A stretch of 15,380 nucleotides of DNA from an uncultured Collinsella sp. (GTDB taxonomy: Bacteria; Actinomycetota; Coriobacteriia; Coriobacteriales; Coriobacteriaceae). The notes below the pieces were generated by a model. That model was not told the origin of the DNA, did no database searches, and saw only the letters and a program-made list of their open reading frames with translations. The translations under genes were made by a program, and so were the position numbers. This document shows positions 6,977 to 14,148 of this stretch, piece by piece (the first letter of the stretch is position 1; each line of letters begins with the position of its first letter). The DNA lies in the NCBI GenBank assembly GCA_902494935.1, contig CABUVH010000029.1, positions 1 to 15,380 on the forward strand. The letters run 5' to 3'.

Positions 6977-7600
6977 TTAGTGAGTGTTTTGTTTTATCGC
7001 GGGAGGTCTGTGAGCGTCTCTAAGCTGCTTTTCAAGGTTGCGATATCTACGTGCTTCGCCCTTGTTCCCGCTGCTCTCATATTGATATGAAAGCAGCAGA
7101 TAGAGCTTTCCACGTAACCCAAGGTCGTTCGTATCCAGCATAGCTTCCATCTCATCGATCTTATCATGCCGACGGCAAAAGACTATGTCGTAGGTCAATT
7201 GACTGTCCGCCAAAATGCCCTTCGACACGATGGGGCGCATCTCTTCCAACATGGACGCTGCCCGCTTCCGGTCACCCGTCTTGATATAGAAATTAAAGGC
7301 GCGAACCGCAAGCTGTCGACGTTGTTTATCGCTGCACGACATCTCCAGCAAGTGGTCAAGCATTCGATCTGCATATGCGTCCATATCAGCAGCTTCATAG
7401 ATCGTGAAACGCAGGTAATACTGCTTATACGTAGACATTACTATACGCGCAAGTTTGCGATCGAGCAGGTCTATGCAATCTTGGTATAAGCCCAAGTTAA
7501 ACAATACCTGCAATTTCATATCGAAGTATTTTTTTGCTCCTTCGGTCACAGCGAAATAAGCCACTACAACACAAATGAACAGGACGATCCAAAATGGCAT
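6977..7600 (-). CDS. Unrecognised membrane-anchored alpha-helical repeat protein (TPR-like)
   Basis: I do not recognise this 207-residue protein as a named family. Residues ~3-20 (FWIVLFICVVVAYFAV) form one hydrophobic segment, likely a signal anchor. The remainder is predicted by eye to be almost wholly helical, with repeat-like units of about 34 residues such as RAFNFYIKTGDRKRAASMLEEM and YQYESSGNKGEARRYRNLEKQ, whose Ala/Gly/Tyr spacing resembles TPR units. It has few cysteines and no catalytic motif I can identify. The ribosome binding site is poor: AAGGG lies 11 bases upstream of the ATG at 7598-7600. It sits between PTS IID and IIA, behind a strong terminator. A role as scaffold or regulator of the transporter is only a guess. 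Confidence 0.75.
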   Translation of the reverse strand: MPFWIVLFICVVVAYFAVTEGAKKYFDMKLQVLFNLGLYQDCIDLLDRKLARIVMSTYKQYYLRFTIYEAADMDAYADRMLDHLLEMSCSDKQRRQLAVRAFNFYIKTGDRKRAASMLEEMRPIVSKGILADSQLTYDIVFCRRHDKIDEMEAMLDTNDLGLRGKLYLLLSYQYESSGNKGEARRYRNLEKQLRDAHRPPAIKQNTH

Positions 7601-7684
7601 TGCACTATATTCCCTTCAAGGCAGCCTTAAGGAATTAATCGAACACGATGACTGCATAACCGCCTATGAACAACGGTGCCCGAC

Positions 7685-7746
7685 AAAACAAAAGAGGCGC
7701 ACACTCCAGGGGATATGGCGATAAAGTCGCCTTGGAGGTGTGCGCC
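7685..7746 (-). terminator. Strong intrinsic terminator inside the PTS operon, after IID
   Basis: On the minus strand the arm at 7733-7746 (TGGCGCACACCTCCA region) pairs with 7696-7708, giving about 13 bp with one bulged base. A smaller hairpin lies inside (GGCGA at 7727-7731 pairing with TCGCC at 7717-7721). TCTTTTGTTTTG follows. It lies 42 bases after the IID stop and upstream of the helical-repeat and IIA genes, so it should reduce their transcription from the bga promoter. Confidence 0.9.
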
Positions 7747-7788
7747 ACGTCTCAATTGAGGCTCAAATGCCGTGACAATATGGAGTAT

Positions 7789-8628
7789 TTAGCCCTTGCA
7801 AATGATACCGAATGCACCCAAGGCAATGGACAGAACCAAGACGATAAAGATGGCCTTCGTCGAGGTCATGCCCTTCTTACCGAGGAGCCAGTATACGAAG
7901 CCGACGAGTGCGGCAGGAACCAGCTTGGGGCAAATCATATTGCAGATGTTCTGCAAGTCAACGGTAACGCCGCCGATAACAGGCTTCGCCGCAATAACGA
8001 TACCGACATTGGTTGCGACCAGAGCACCGACCATAAAGACACCCATTACGGAGGCCGCGTCGGTCAACGCGTTCAGGCGGTCGCTCATGGTGGTGACGAG
8101 CTTCATACCCTGCTCATAGGCCATGTGGGTCTGCTTGCAGCGGAACCAGTCAACAAGAATGTTAACGGCGACCCAGATGAAGATACCCAAGGGGTTGCCG
8201 TTCATGGCCATATTGGCAGCCAGAGCGCCGAAAATGGTCGGGAGCAGCGAACCGAAGATGGAATCGCCGATGGAAGCCAGCGGTCCCATGAGACCAGTCT
8301 TGAGACCAGCAACAGCCTCGAGGCCCTCAATGCCCTCCTCTTCCTCGATCGCCAAATCGATACCGGTGATGATCGTGTTGAGGAAGTTTGAGGTGTTGAA
8401 GAACGGTGCGCACTGGGCGCGGCAGGCTTCCTTTAGCTCCGGCGTGCCGTCGCCGTACAGCTTGCGCAGTGTGGGCAGGATAATCCAGAGATAACCAGAG
8501 TGTTGCATGCGCTCGTAGTTCCAACCATCCTGGAAACCAAGCAGGTTACGACGGTTGATCTGCGCAAGGTCGTCCTTGGTAATCTTGTAGCCAGTGGTGC
8601 CATTGGCGAGTTTCTCATTAGAGCTCAT
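7789..8628 (-). CDS. agaE: PTS mannose/fructose/sorbose-family IID component (AgaE/GnbD-like)
   Basis: This 279-residue inner-membrane subunit works with IIC to form the transport channel. The family start is clear: an amphipathic N-terminus with LAQINRRNLLGFQDGWNYER, then the HSGYLWIILPTLRKLYG region, PFFNTSNFLN and TGLMGPLASIGDSIFGSLLP, followed by several hydrophobic helices. The ATG at 8626-8628 overlaps the end of IIC by 11 bases, which suggests translational coupling. The frame is open further upstream, but that part is a shadow of IIC. A terminator follows the stop. The symbol is by analogy with the E. coli GalNAc system; substrate specificity is not shown by the sequence. Confidence 0.92.
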   Translation of the reverse strand: MSSNEKLANGTTGYKITKDDLAQINRRNLLGFQDGWNYERMQHSGYLWIILPTLRKLYGDGTPELKEACRAQCAPFFNTSNFLNTIITGIDLAIEEEEGIEGLEAVAGLKTGLMGPLASIGDSIFGSLLPTIFGALAANMAMNGNPLGIFIWVAVNILVDWFRCKQTHMAYEQGMKLVTTMSDRLNALTDAASVMGVFMVGALVATNVGIVIAAKPVIGGVTVDLQNICNMICPKLVPAALVGFVYWLLGKKGMTSTKAIFIVLVLSIALGAFGIICKG

Positions 8629-9505
8629 CGTCGTCGTCTCCCTCCGCAGCGCCAGCAGCAGCGACGGGACGCTGGTTGTTCTTGTAGTACAGCAAAGACA
8701 GAGCAAAGCCAATAATAGCGATCGCCAGCATCGACATGTTATTGAACATACCGACCATATCCACGGCGCCCTTACCAAGCGCGCCGTTCACAGCGACGAT
8801 GTTGGCGTTGAGGTTCATGATGCTCGTGAAGGCCGTACCAAACAGGGCGGCAACTACAAAGCCGAGCAGCAGGTAGGCGACGTGCTTTTTGACCGGCAGG
8901 TAACGGAGCAGGATGGCGAAGCCAACAGCGGGCAAGGCACCGCCAGCAACAGACAGACCGTCACCCAGCCACTTCCAGTCGCCGTTAAGGGCGGTAGTGA
9001 TGCCCTCGACCAAGCCCTGGCCAAATGCGAGAGCCAGGAAGACCGGAATCATGCGGGACAACATCCAGGAAACGGCACCGAGCAAGTAGTGTACGTTGTA
9101 GGCACCCCAGTTCATCTTCTCGATATCGGCATCGCACATGTGACCGAAGAACGTGTTGGCGAAACGGCCGGCGATATCGGTGTAAACGAGAATGGCAGCG
9201 ACAGGTACGCCGATGGCGGCAAGAGCCGTCTCGGGATTCATGCCCGCACCCACGGCAAAGGCCGTAGCGACCAGAGTGCCGGAGTTGGCATCGATACGAG
9301 AGGCGCCGCCAAAGGTACCAACGCCCAGGACGGTGAGCTGCATGCTGCCGCCGATAAACAGGCCAGTCTGTAGGTCACCCATAATCAAACCGGTAATCAT
9401 ACCGGAGAAGACGGCTGAGCCGGCACAGGTGTACCAGTTCAGCTCATCCAGAATCTGATAACCCGCATACAGGGTTAACAGAAGAATCTGCCACCAAGCA
9501 ATCAT
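8618..9505 (-). CDS. agaW: PTS mannose/fructose/sorbose-family IIC component (AgaW/GnbC-like)
   Basis: This 295-residue polytopic membrane protein is the main sugar-binding permease subunit. The N-terminus MIAWWQILLLTLYAGYQILD and the motifs GLIMGDLQTGLFIGGSMQL and GVGTFGGASRIDANSG are typical of the family. Several hydrophobic helices follow, and the protein ends in a short acidic tail (EGDDDDEL). The ATG at 9503-9505 follows AAGGAG by 6 bases. Its last 11 bases overlap the IID start. A 93-base gap with a small hairpin separates it from IIB upstream. Confidence 0.93.
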   Translation of the reverse strand: MIAWWQILLLTLYAGYQILDELNWYTCAGSAVFSGMITGLIMGDLQTGLFIGGSMQLTVLGVGTFGGASRIDANSGTLVATAFAVGAGMNPETALAAIGVPVAAILVYTDIAGRFANTFFGHMCDADIEKMNWGAYNVHYLLGAVSWMLSRMIPVFLALAFGQGLVEGITTALNGDWKWLGDGLSVAGGALPAVGFAILLRYLPVKKHVAYLLLGFVVAALFGTAFTSIMNLNANIVAVNGALGKGAVDMVGMFNNMSMLAIAIIGFALSLLYYKNNQRPVAAAGAAEGDDDDEL

Positions 9506-9562
9506 GGTAAACTCCTTATTTAAGGTGTAACAGTTTCTACAATACCAATACGCTTATATAAA

Positions 9563-9582
9563 CCGTGCATCCCCCTTCACGG
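9563..9582 (-). other. Small hairpin in the IIB-IIC gap
   Basis: CCGTG (9578-9582 on the minus strand) pairs with CACGG (9563-9567) around a 10-base loop, followed by TTTATAT. It lies 16 bases after the IIB stop. It is too weak to be a confident terminator; it may stabilise or partly attenuate the transcript. Confidence 0.35.
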
Positions 9583-9598
9583 CCTAGCGTTAATTCGA

Positions 9599-10063
9599 CT
9601 AGAGCGTGAGAGCCTCTGGGTTATCCTGCGGCGTCAGCTGAATGACAATAGGAAGATTATCGGCCTTGAGTTTGGCAAATGCGTCAAGGTCCCCCTGGTC
9701 GCAACTAATGTTGCGAGTCAGCTTCTTGACCGGCTCCATTGTCGTCATATTACCGACGATGAGCTGCTCAAGCTTAACACCTTGCTCCAAAAGTCGAACG
9801 TAGACCTCAGGCTTTTTCGCAACAATAAAGAGACGTTGCGCATCATATTTGCCAGCAGTGATGTTGGCAGCGGCCTTGTCGACAGGAAGCACGGACAACT
9901 TCACAGTTGCCGGGCAAGCCATGCGAAGAACCTGCTTTTGGGTAGCATCTTGCGATACCTCGTCGTCAACTACCATGAAGCGGCTTACCTGACGGGCGTT
10001 AGACCAGAGGTTTGCCACCTGTCCGTGAATCAAGCGAAAGTCGACTCGTGCGCCTACAATCAT
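9599..10063 (-). CDS. agaV: PTS mannose/fructose/sorbose-family IIB component (AgaV/GnbB-like)
   Basis: This 154-residue cytoplasmic phosphocarrier transfers phosphate from IIA to the incoming sugar. The active-site motif is MIVGARVDFRLIHGQV with the phosphorylated His at residue 13. VVDDEV and the later SVLPVDKAAANI region are usual for the family, as is the length. The ATG at 10061-10063 is only 2 bases after the beta-galactosidase stop, with AAGGAG inside the end of that gene, so the two are almost certainly co-transcribed and translationally coupled. The gene order hydrolase-IIB-IIC-IID matches the bgaC locus of Streptococcus pneumoniae. Confidence 0.93.
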   Translation of the reverse strand: MIVGARVDFRLIHGQVANLWSNARQVSRFMVVDDEVSQDATQKQVLRMACPATVKLSVLPVDKAAANITAGKYDAQRLFIVAKKPEVYVRLLEQGVKLEQLIVGNMTTMEPVKKLTRNISCDQGDLDAFAKLKADNLPIVIQLTPQDNPEALTL

Positions 10064-10065
10064 TT

Positions 10066-11862
10066 CTACTCAACTCCTTCTTGTTCAAGTGTACGGATAA
10101 CGGGCTCAGAGCGAAGGGAGATTTTCGCATCATACACGCCCTCTGTTTCGAACATAACGAGCTCATTGGTACCAGGGTGCAATAAACCGTGCGGAACATA
10201 GAGCGTCATGATGGGACCCTTATCCCAAAAACGTCCGACATTCGTTCCGTTTACGAATGCCACACCCTTTCCAAAACCCGTAGTGTCGATAAAGGTATCA
10301 GCCGGCTCAGATATATCAAACTTTGCGCGGTAAAAGGAAGGTTGCCCCTCTACCCAGCCGGCGGAATAATCAAGATTATCGATGTTATCGAGTGGCAGAC
10401 AACGCATCTCCCAACCGGTAACAAAGTGAAGATCAACGCAAACTCCTGTCCTAATGCCCTTATGCTGCGTATCAGCGAGCAATTTGTGACCATAATTGAC
10501 GCGACCCATATCCTCGATCAGAACATCCAGGCGGTTTTGTTCACAGGGAAGAACGCAGTGAATATCTTCCCCGATGTGCTCCTGATACTGCGTCGCCACT
10601 TTGTCACCGTTCACAAACACCTGAGCGCGGTCGCGGGCGTCAATAACCCGAATACGCTCTTCATCTGCACGGTCACGCTCGACAGTCGTGGTATATAACG
10701 TATATCCATACGACTGACCCATCTCTTCCATGGGCATAGGATATTGGGCTTCAATCGGCTCCGAAAGAATATCGAGCACATTAAAGAGACTTACGCGCTC
10801 ACTCACCGAAATATCGGGCATGGAAAACGCCTTTTTTGTTAACGGCTTGCTTTGCGCGATATCGGGATACAGCTCGTGAACTGTCCTTTGAATTGCGAAG
10901 TATTTCTCGGTCGGGTTGCCCTGTTCGTCCAATGGAGCATCGTAGTCATATGATGTCACCTGGTGCAGGTCATGCGTATGGCGTGCAGAACATCCGTTCA
11001 TAAATCCAAAGTTGGTGCCTCCATGAAACATGTAGAGGTTTAAAGATCCTCCAAGCTCGAGCACCTCGCGAACGCAAGAGGCAAGATCTTCGGGATCGCG
11101 TCTGATGACGTTCTCCCCATAGCGATTGAACCAGCCGTCCCACAACTCCATGCACATAAGAGGCCATTGTTTTCCATGCTCCTTGTGAAAAGCAGAAAGA
11201 GCCTCAAAGTTCTCCTTTGCATGAGAACCAAAGTTGCCGGTGCACAACACATCATCGTCAATGAGCGTACCGGCACGAAGGCACCCACGCCACGGGCCAT
11301 CGGAAGTACAAAGGGGCACGGAAACCCCACGCTCGACCATAAGGCGACGAATCGCGCGAAGATAGTCCTTATCCTCGCAATATGATCCATACTCGTTTTC
11401 AACCTGCATCATGATGATATTTCCGCCCTTGTCAATCTGACGCGAGACGAGTATCGGCATGAGATGGTCGTAGTACTGCGCAACGTGAGCAAGAAATTTG
11501 GGGTCGCTGCTACGCGGCCTCATATCATGTTCGCGCAGCAGCCATGCTGGCATGCCGCCAAATTCCCATTCTGCACAAATAAACGGAGAGGGCCGAACAA
11601 TTGCATACAGACCGAGCGATGCTGCCTCATCAAGAAATGCCGCCAAATCGATTGAGCCAGAAAAATCGAAGACGCCAGGCTTTGGCTCATGAAGATTCCA
11701 CGGTACATACGTTTCGACCGTATTAAACCCAAGAGCCTTAAGGTTATAGAGCGAGTGGTGCCAGTCGCTCGGATGAACACGCATATAGTGAATCGCCCCC
11801 GACAAGATGGTGAACGGCTCATCATCAAGTAGGAATTGATTGGTGATCTTAAACGAATGCAT
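10066..11862 (-). CDS. bgaC: GH35 beta-galactosidase (BgaC/GnbG-like)
   Basis: This 598-residue glycoside hydrolase cleaves terminal beta-galactosides. The TIM barrel occupies about residues 10-330. GGNIIMMQVENEYGSY carries the acid/base Glu157, and LMCMELWDGWFNRYG carries the nucleophile Glu239. NTVETYVPWNLHEP near 47 and FHGGTNFGFMNG are also hallmarks. Beta-sandwich domains follow, as in BgaC. There is no signal peptide, so the enzyme should act inside the cell on imported sugar. Known relatives in similar loci act on Gal-beta-1,3-GlcNAc/GalNAc (pneumococcal BgaC) or the phosphorylated disaccharide (L. casei GnbG); I infer a similar substrate. The ATG at 11860-11862 has GGGAG only 4 bases upstream. 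It is the first gene of the PTS operon. Confidence 0.92.
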   Translation of the reverse strand: MHSFKITNQFLLDDEPFTILSGAIHYMRVHPSDWHHSLYNLKALGFNTVETYVPWNLHEPKPGVFDFSGSIDLAAFLDEAASLGLYAIVRPSPFICAEWEFGGMPAWLLREHDMRPRSSDPKFLAHVAQYYDHLMPILVSRQIDKGGNIIMMQVENEYGSYCEDKDYLRAIRRLMVERGVSVPLCTSDGPWRGCLRAGTLIDDDVLCTGNFGSHAKENFEALSAFHKEHGKQWPLMCMELWDGWFNRYGENVIRRDPEDLASCVREVLELGGSLNLYMFHGGTNFGFMNGCSARHTHDLHQVTSYDYDAPLDEQGNPTEKYFAIQRTVHELYPDIAQSKPLTKKAFSMPDISVSERVSLFNVLDILSEPIEAQYPMPMEEMGQSYGYTLYTTTVERDRADEERIRVIDARDRAQVFVNGDKVATQYQEHIGEDIHCVLPCEQNRLDVLIEDMGRVNYGHKLLADTQHKGIRTGVCVDLHFVTGWEMRCLPLDNIDNLDYSAGWVEGQPSFYRAKFDISEPADTFIDTTGFGKGVAFVNGTNVGRFWDKGPIMTLYVPHGLLHPGTNELVMFETEGVYDAKISLRSEPVIRTLEQEGVE

Positions 11863-12235
11863 GCTACTCCCGATCTTCGTGCTCTACGACGCGGATGCCG
11901 GTTCCTCGGCCCTCGGGTAAACGCCTTGCCTATTATGGACGCATTAACGCAATTATGTAGACAGAATCTGAAGTGGTCCGTAAACGGTAGCGAAATGGCG
12001 ATGAACGGCTTTAATGAACAAAATATAAACCCGCTGGTAAATTACTTTTTAACTATAGATTTCTAACGATTCTATATTTGAAAGGTGGTATGTACCAGCT
12101 ATCCACTATTTCATACTAGTTACATTATGTTTCAATCGCATTTCTTCAAATGCTTATCTACTTTGTTGTTGCCGATTTGAGTGCGCGTGCGCCAACCCAA
12201 GCATCGTCACGGCTTCAGTTCCCCTATTCATAAAC
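11863..12235 (-). promoter_or_regulatory. Intergenic region and leader upstream of the bga-PTS operon
   Basis: No gene is seen here. The part at about 12000-12180 is AT-rich and must hold the promoter of the bga operon. I found no convincing -35/-10 pair: TAGAAT (minus strand, 12069-12074) and TATAGT (12052-12057) are possible -10 elements with poor -35 partners. Either would give a leader of roughly 180-200 bases. No riboswitch fold was recognised. A candidate operator lies at 12086-12097. Confidence 0.6.
12086..12097. promoter_or_regulatory. Candidate GntR/HutC operator, TGGTATGTACCA
   Basis: The dyad TGGT-N4-ACCA (TGGTA-TG-TACCA) fits operators bound by HutC-subfamily GntR proteins such as NagR/DasR (core GGTCTAGACC-like). 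The same form occurs upstream of gntR2 at 14930-14941. It lies about 225 bases before the beta-galactosidase start and just upstream of possible -10 elements, so it probably controls the bga-PTS operon. Confidence 0.6.
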
Positions 12236-12285
12236 ATAAAACCCCGCCAAACGTGATTCCCCTAGGGGAAACACATTTGGCGGGG
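12236..12285 (-). terminator. Terminator of the gntR2-nagA2-yhcH2 cassette
   Basis: CCCCGCCAAA (12276-12285 on the minus strand) pairs perfectly with TTTGGCGGGG (12242-12251), and TTTTATGTTT follows. The loop is itself folded: it contains the perfect palindrome TTCCCCTAGGGGAA at 12257-12270, so the whole is a long, nearly continuous stem. It lies 63 bases after the yhcH2 stop. Confidence 0.8.
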
Positions 12286-12290
12286 TCCTT

Positions 12291-12316
12291 GCGTGATTTC
12301 CCTAGGGGAATCACGC
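12291..12316. repeat. Second palindrome of the pair, 26 bases, CCCTAGGG centre
   Basis: The outer arms GCGTGATT and AATCACGC pair perfectly and the centre reads TCCCTAGGGG, one base off perfect symmetry. It repeats the inner part of the terminator palindrome at 12252-12275 (GTGATT.CCCTAGGGGAA). It has no T-tract on either strand, so it is not by itself an intrinsic terminator. Confidence 0.75.
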
Positions 12317-12347
12317 CATCAGGCGAACAACTCAGCCGAGCAGCGCG

Positions 12348-12821
12348 TTACTCCTCCCAGTAAGCGTCTGCAAGCAGCTTAAAGCAGATCTTCTTGACCG
12401 GCTGTGCGCCATCGCCCGGGAACTCGAGTGTGGGCATGTGAGGCTCGCCGGCAACGAACAGCGCGAACTTGTCGTCGGCAAGATCGCCGGCGATCGAAGC
12501 GTCGGAATCGACCAGGTCGTAGTCGTCCTTCTCGTCAAACTCCTGGACCAGCGTCAGGCTGCCCGTGGCAACCTTAAAGGCCTCACGACCCTCGACGTCA
12601 ATCTGCAAGTCGTGATAGCGCTGATGCGTCTCGTAGTGAGCCTCGGCCTCGGGACGCGTCGTAGGAGCCATGACGTTCGCAAAGACCTTGTCGCCCAGAA
12701 TCGGATGGCTGCCGACCTCGAGCTTCGCCGGATCGTTCTCCTCGAGCCAGTCGATCAGCACGTCGAGGCCCTTGAGCATTCCGCGATACTCCTCGATATC
12801 GCCCAATGCACCGTAAATCAT
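12348..12821 (-). CDS. YhcH/YjgK/YiaL (DUF386) family protein, copy 2
   Basis: This complete 157-residue protein has the usual family length. Typical stretches are MIYGALGDIEEYRG at the start, HPILGDKVFANVM, the metal-site region HYETHQRYHDLQIDVEG (residues ~61-77) with several His/Glu residues, and KICFKLLADAYW at the end. The family includes EbgC (small subunit of Ebg beta-galactosidase) and NanQ/YhcH (sialic acid anomerase), so a sugar mutarotase-like role is likely; this is inference. The ATG at 12819-12821 lies 32 bases after the nagA2 stop, with AAAGGGG a short distance upstream, so the two are co-transcribed. A terminator follows. The 5' part is repeated almost exactly at the left end of the window. 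Confidence 0.9.
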   Translation of the reverse strand: MIYGALGDIEEYRGMLKGLDVLIDWLEENDPAKLEVGSHPILGDKVFANVMAPTTRPEAEAHYETHQRYHDLQIDVEGREAFKVATGSLTLVQEFDEKDDYDLVDSDASIAGDLADDKFALFVAGEPHMPTLEFPGDGAQPVKKICFKLLADAYWEE

Positions 12822-12986
12822 CTAAATCCCCTTTCGGATCGCTTCTTTGGCGGCTACTCGGTAAACGCGTTACCGACGCTGTTGCCGCCCACATACGTCT
12901 CGACCAGGGTAAGGTCGGGATTGAACACGACAAAATCGGCATCGCGGCCAGGCATAATGCTGCCACATTTATCCTCGACGTGAGCA
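12634..12986. repeat. Dispersed direct repeat, right copy (pairs with 1-353)
   Basis: This copy spans the 5' part of yhcH2 and the 3' end of intact nagA2. It is the functional counterpart of the left copy, in which only the nagA tail remains. Matching ends near 12986, inside nagA2. Confidence 0.88.
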
Positions 12987-14023
12987 GAGCGCGCGGGCAC
13001 CTCGGTCGCCATGCGAATTGCGATATCGGCGCTCGCAAGACCCCAGTCGACGATGTTCTTGACGCCCTGTGCGAGCGTGAGCACCGAGCCGGCGATAGCA
13101 GAGCCATCGGCAAGCCAGCAAAGGTTGTCTTTCATAATGACATCCATGCCACCGCTGGTGTACTTGCCCTCGGGCATGCCGCCACAACCCAGGCAATCGG
13201 TGATCAGCACCGTGTGCCGCCAGCCCTTGGCCTGCAGCAGGGCCTTGATAGCAGCAGGATTCACATGTTTGCCGTCGCAAATGATCTCGGCATAGGTGTT
13301 GGGCGTGGTCATAGCGGCGCCCACAACACCGGGCTCGCGATGGTGCAGACCGCGCTGGCCGTTGTAGGTATGCGTAAAGCAGCTGGCGCCAGCATTGATG
13401 GCGGCAGCACACTCATCATAGGTGGCATCAGAGTGGCCAATGCAGGTCACGACGCCCTTTGCGCTCAGAGCCGCGGCGTAAGCGGCGGCGCCGTCACGCT
13501 CGGCCGCCATGGCGCTCTTGACGATTCGACCGCCGGCGGCCTCCTGCCACTCGTCAAAAACTTTCTCGGACGGATCGATCAGATAAGCAGGGTTCTGGGC
13601 ACCCACATGCTTCATGGTAAAGAACGGACCCTCCAGGTAGATGCCCTGAATACGAGCACCGCAGAACTCAGGTCCGCGCTCTTCGTCAGCCTGTGCAATG
13701 GCAGCGCAGGCGTCCTTGATCTGCTCCACACCGTCGGTAAAGGTCGTAGGCAACCAGCTGGTGGTACCACGACGAGCGAGCTCGGTCGAGCTGATGTTGA
13801 TACCCTCGGCATCGTTATCGGTCGTGGCATGGTTATAGAAGCCATGAATGTGGGTGTCCACCATGCCCGGCGCAATCCATGTACCCGAATAATCTTTGAT
13901 CTCACAAGCGGGCTCATCGGCCTGCCAAGCGCCAAAGACGCCATCTTCGACCATGAGGTAGCCGCCCAGCTGCGGCCCCGCCGGCAAAAAGAACTTGTCG
14001 GCCTTGATAGCATACGTGCTCAT
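12854..14023 (-). CDS. nagA: N-acetylhexosamine-6-phosphate deacetylase, copy 2
   Basis: This 389-residue enzyme has the same full set of NagA motifs as copy 1: DTHIHGF, YLEGPFF, GHSDAT, THTYNGQ and ITDCLGCGG with the catalytic Asp. By eye it is about 93% identical to nagA1, but the DNA differs much more at silent positions, so the pair is not very recent and both are under selection. The ATG at 14021-14023 has GGGAG 5 bases upstream. It sits between a GntR regulator 143 bases upstream and yhcH2 32 bases downstream. This cassette may serve GlcNAc-6-phosphate, with copy 1 serving GalNAc-6-phosphate, or the reverse; no residue difference I can see decides it. Confidence 0.92.
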   Translation of the reverse strand: MSTYAIKADKFFLPAGPQLGGYLMVEDGVFGAWQADEPACEIKDYSGTWIAPGMVDTHIHGFYNHATTDNDAEGINISSTELARRGTTSWLPTTFTDGVEQIKDACAAIAQADEERGPEFCGARIQGIYLEGPFFTMKHVGAQNPAYLIDPSEKVFDEWQEAAGGRIVKSAMAAERDGAAAYAAALSAKGVVTCIGHSDATYDECAAAINAGASCFTHTYNGQRGLHHREPGVVGAAMTTPNTYAEIICDGKHVNPAAIKALLQAKGWRHTVLITDCLGCGGMPEGKYTSGGMDVIMKDNLCWLADGSAIAGSVLTLAQGVKNIVDWGLASADIAIRMATEVPARSAHVEDKCGSIMPGRDADFVVFNPDLTLVETYVGGNSVGNAFTE

Positions 14024-14109
14024 CTATGCTCCCGTACCCGCAGTGCGTTTTAGGGCGGATCAAAAACCACTGCATTGTTAATTCGAGCGATTGTTCGTTG
14101 CCTTCTACC

Positions 14110-14148
14110 GCTTGGCACATTTTGCACCCGCCGCAAAACACACCAAGC
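14110..14148. other. Imperfect dyad between gntR2 and nagA2
   Basis: GCTTGG (14110-14115) pairs with CCAAGC (14143-14148), and TTTTGC (14120-14125) pairs with GCAAAA (14133-14138), around a 7-base loop with a 4-by-4 internal mismatch. No T-tract follows on either strand. It could be an RNA hairpin in the nagA2 leader or a protein-binding dyad; its function is unknown. Confidence 0.45.

Noticed and set aside
7666..8391. A 241-codon plus-strand frame over the terminator and IID
   Set aside because: It starts inside terminator-flanking sequence and is antisense to IID; its hydrophilic composition is the complement of a membrane protein.
12242..12316. The palindrome pair as a CRISPR array
   Set aside because: There are only two units, no regular spacers and no cas genes; one copy is clearly part of a terminator.
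12806..14053. A 415-codon plus-strand open frame opposite nagA2, and a similar one at 3144-4055 opposite nagA1
   Set aside because: The two antisense frames resemble each other only because the nagA genes do; neither has recognised motifs.
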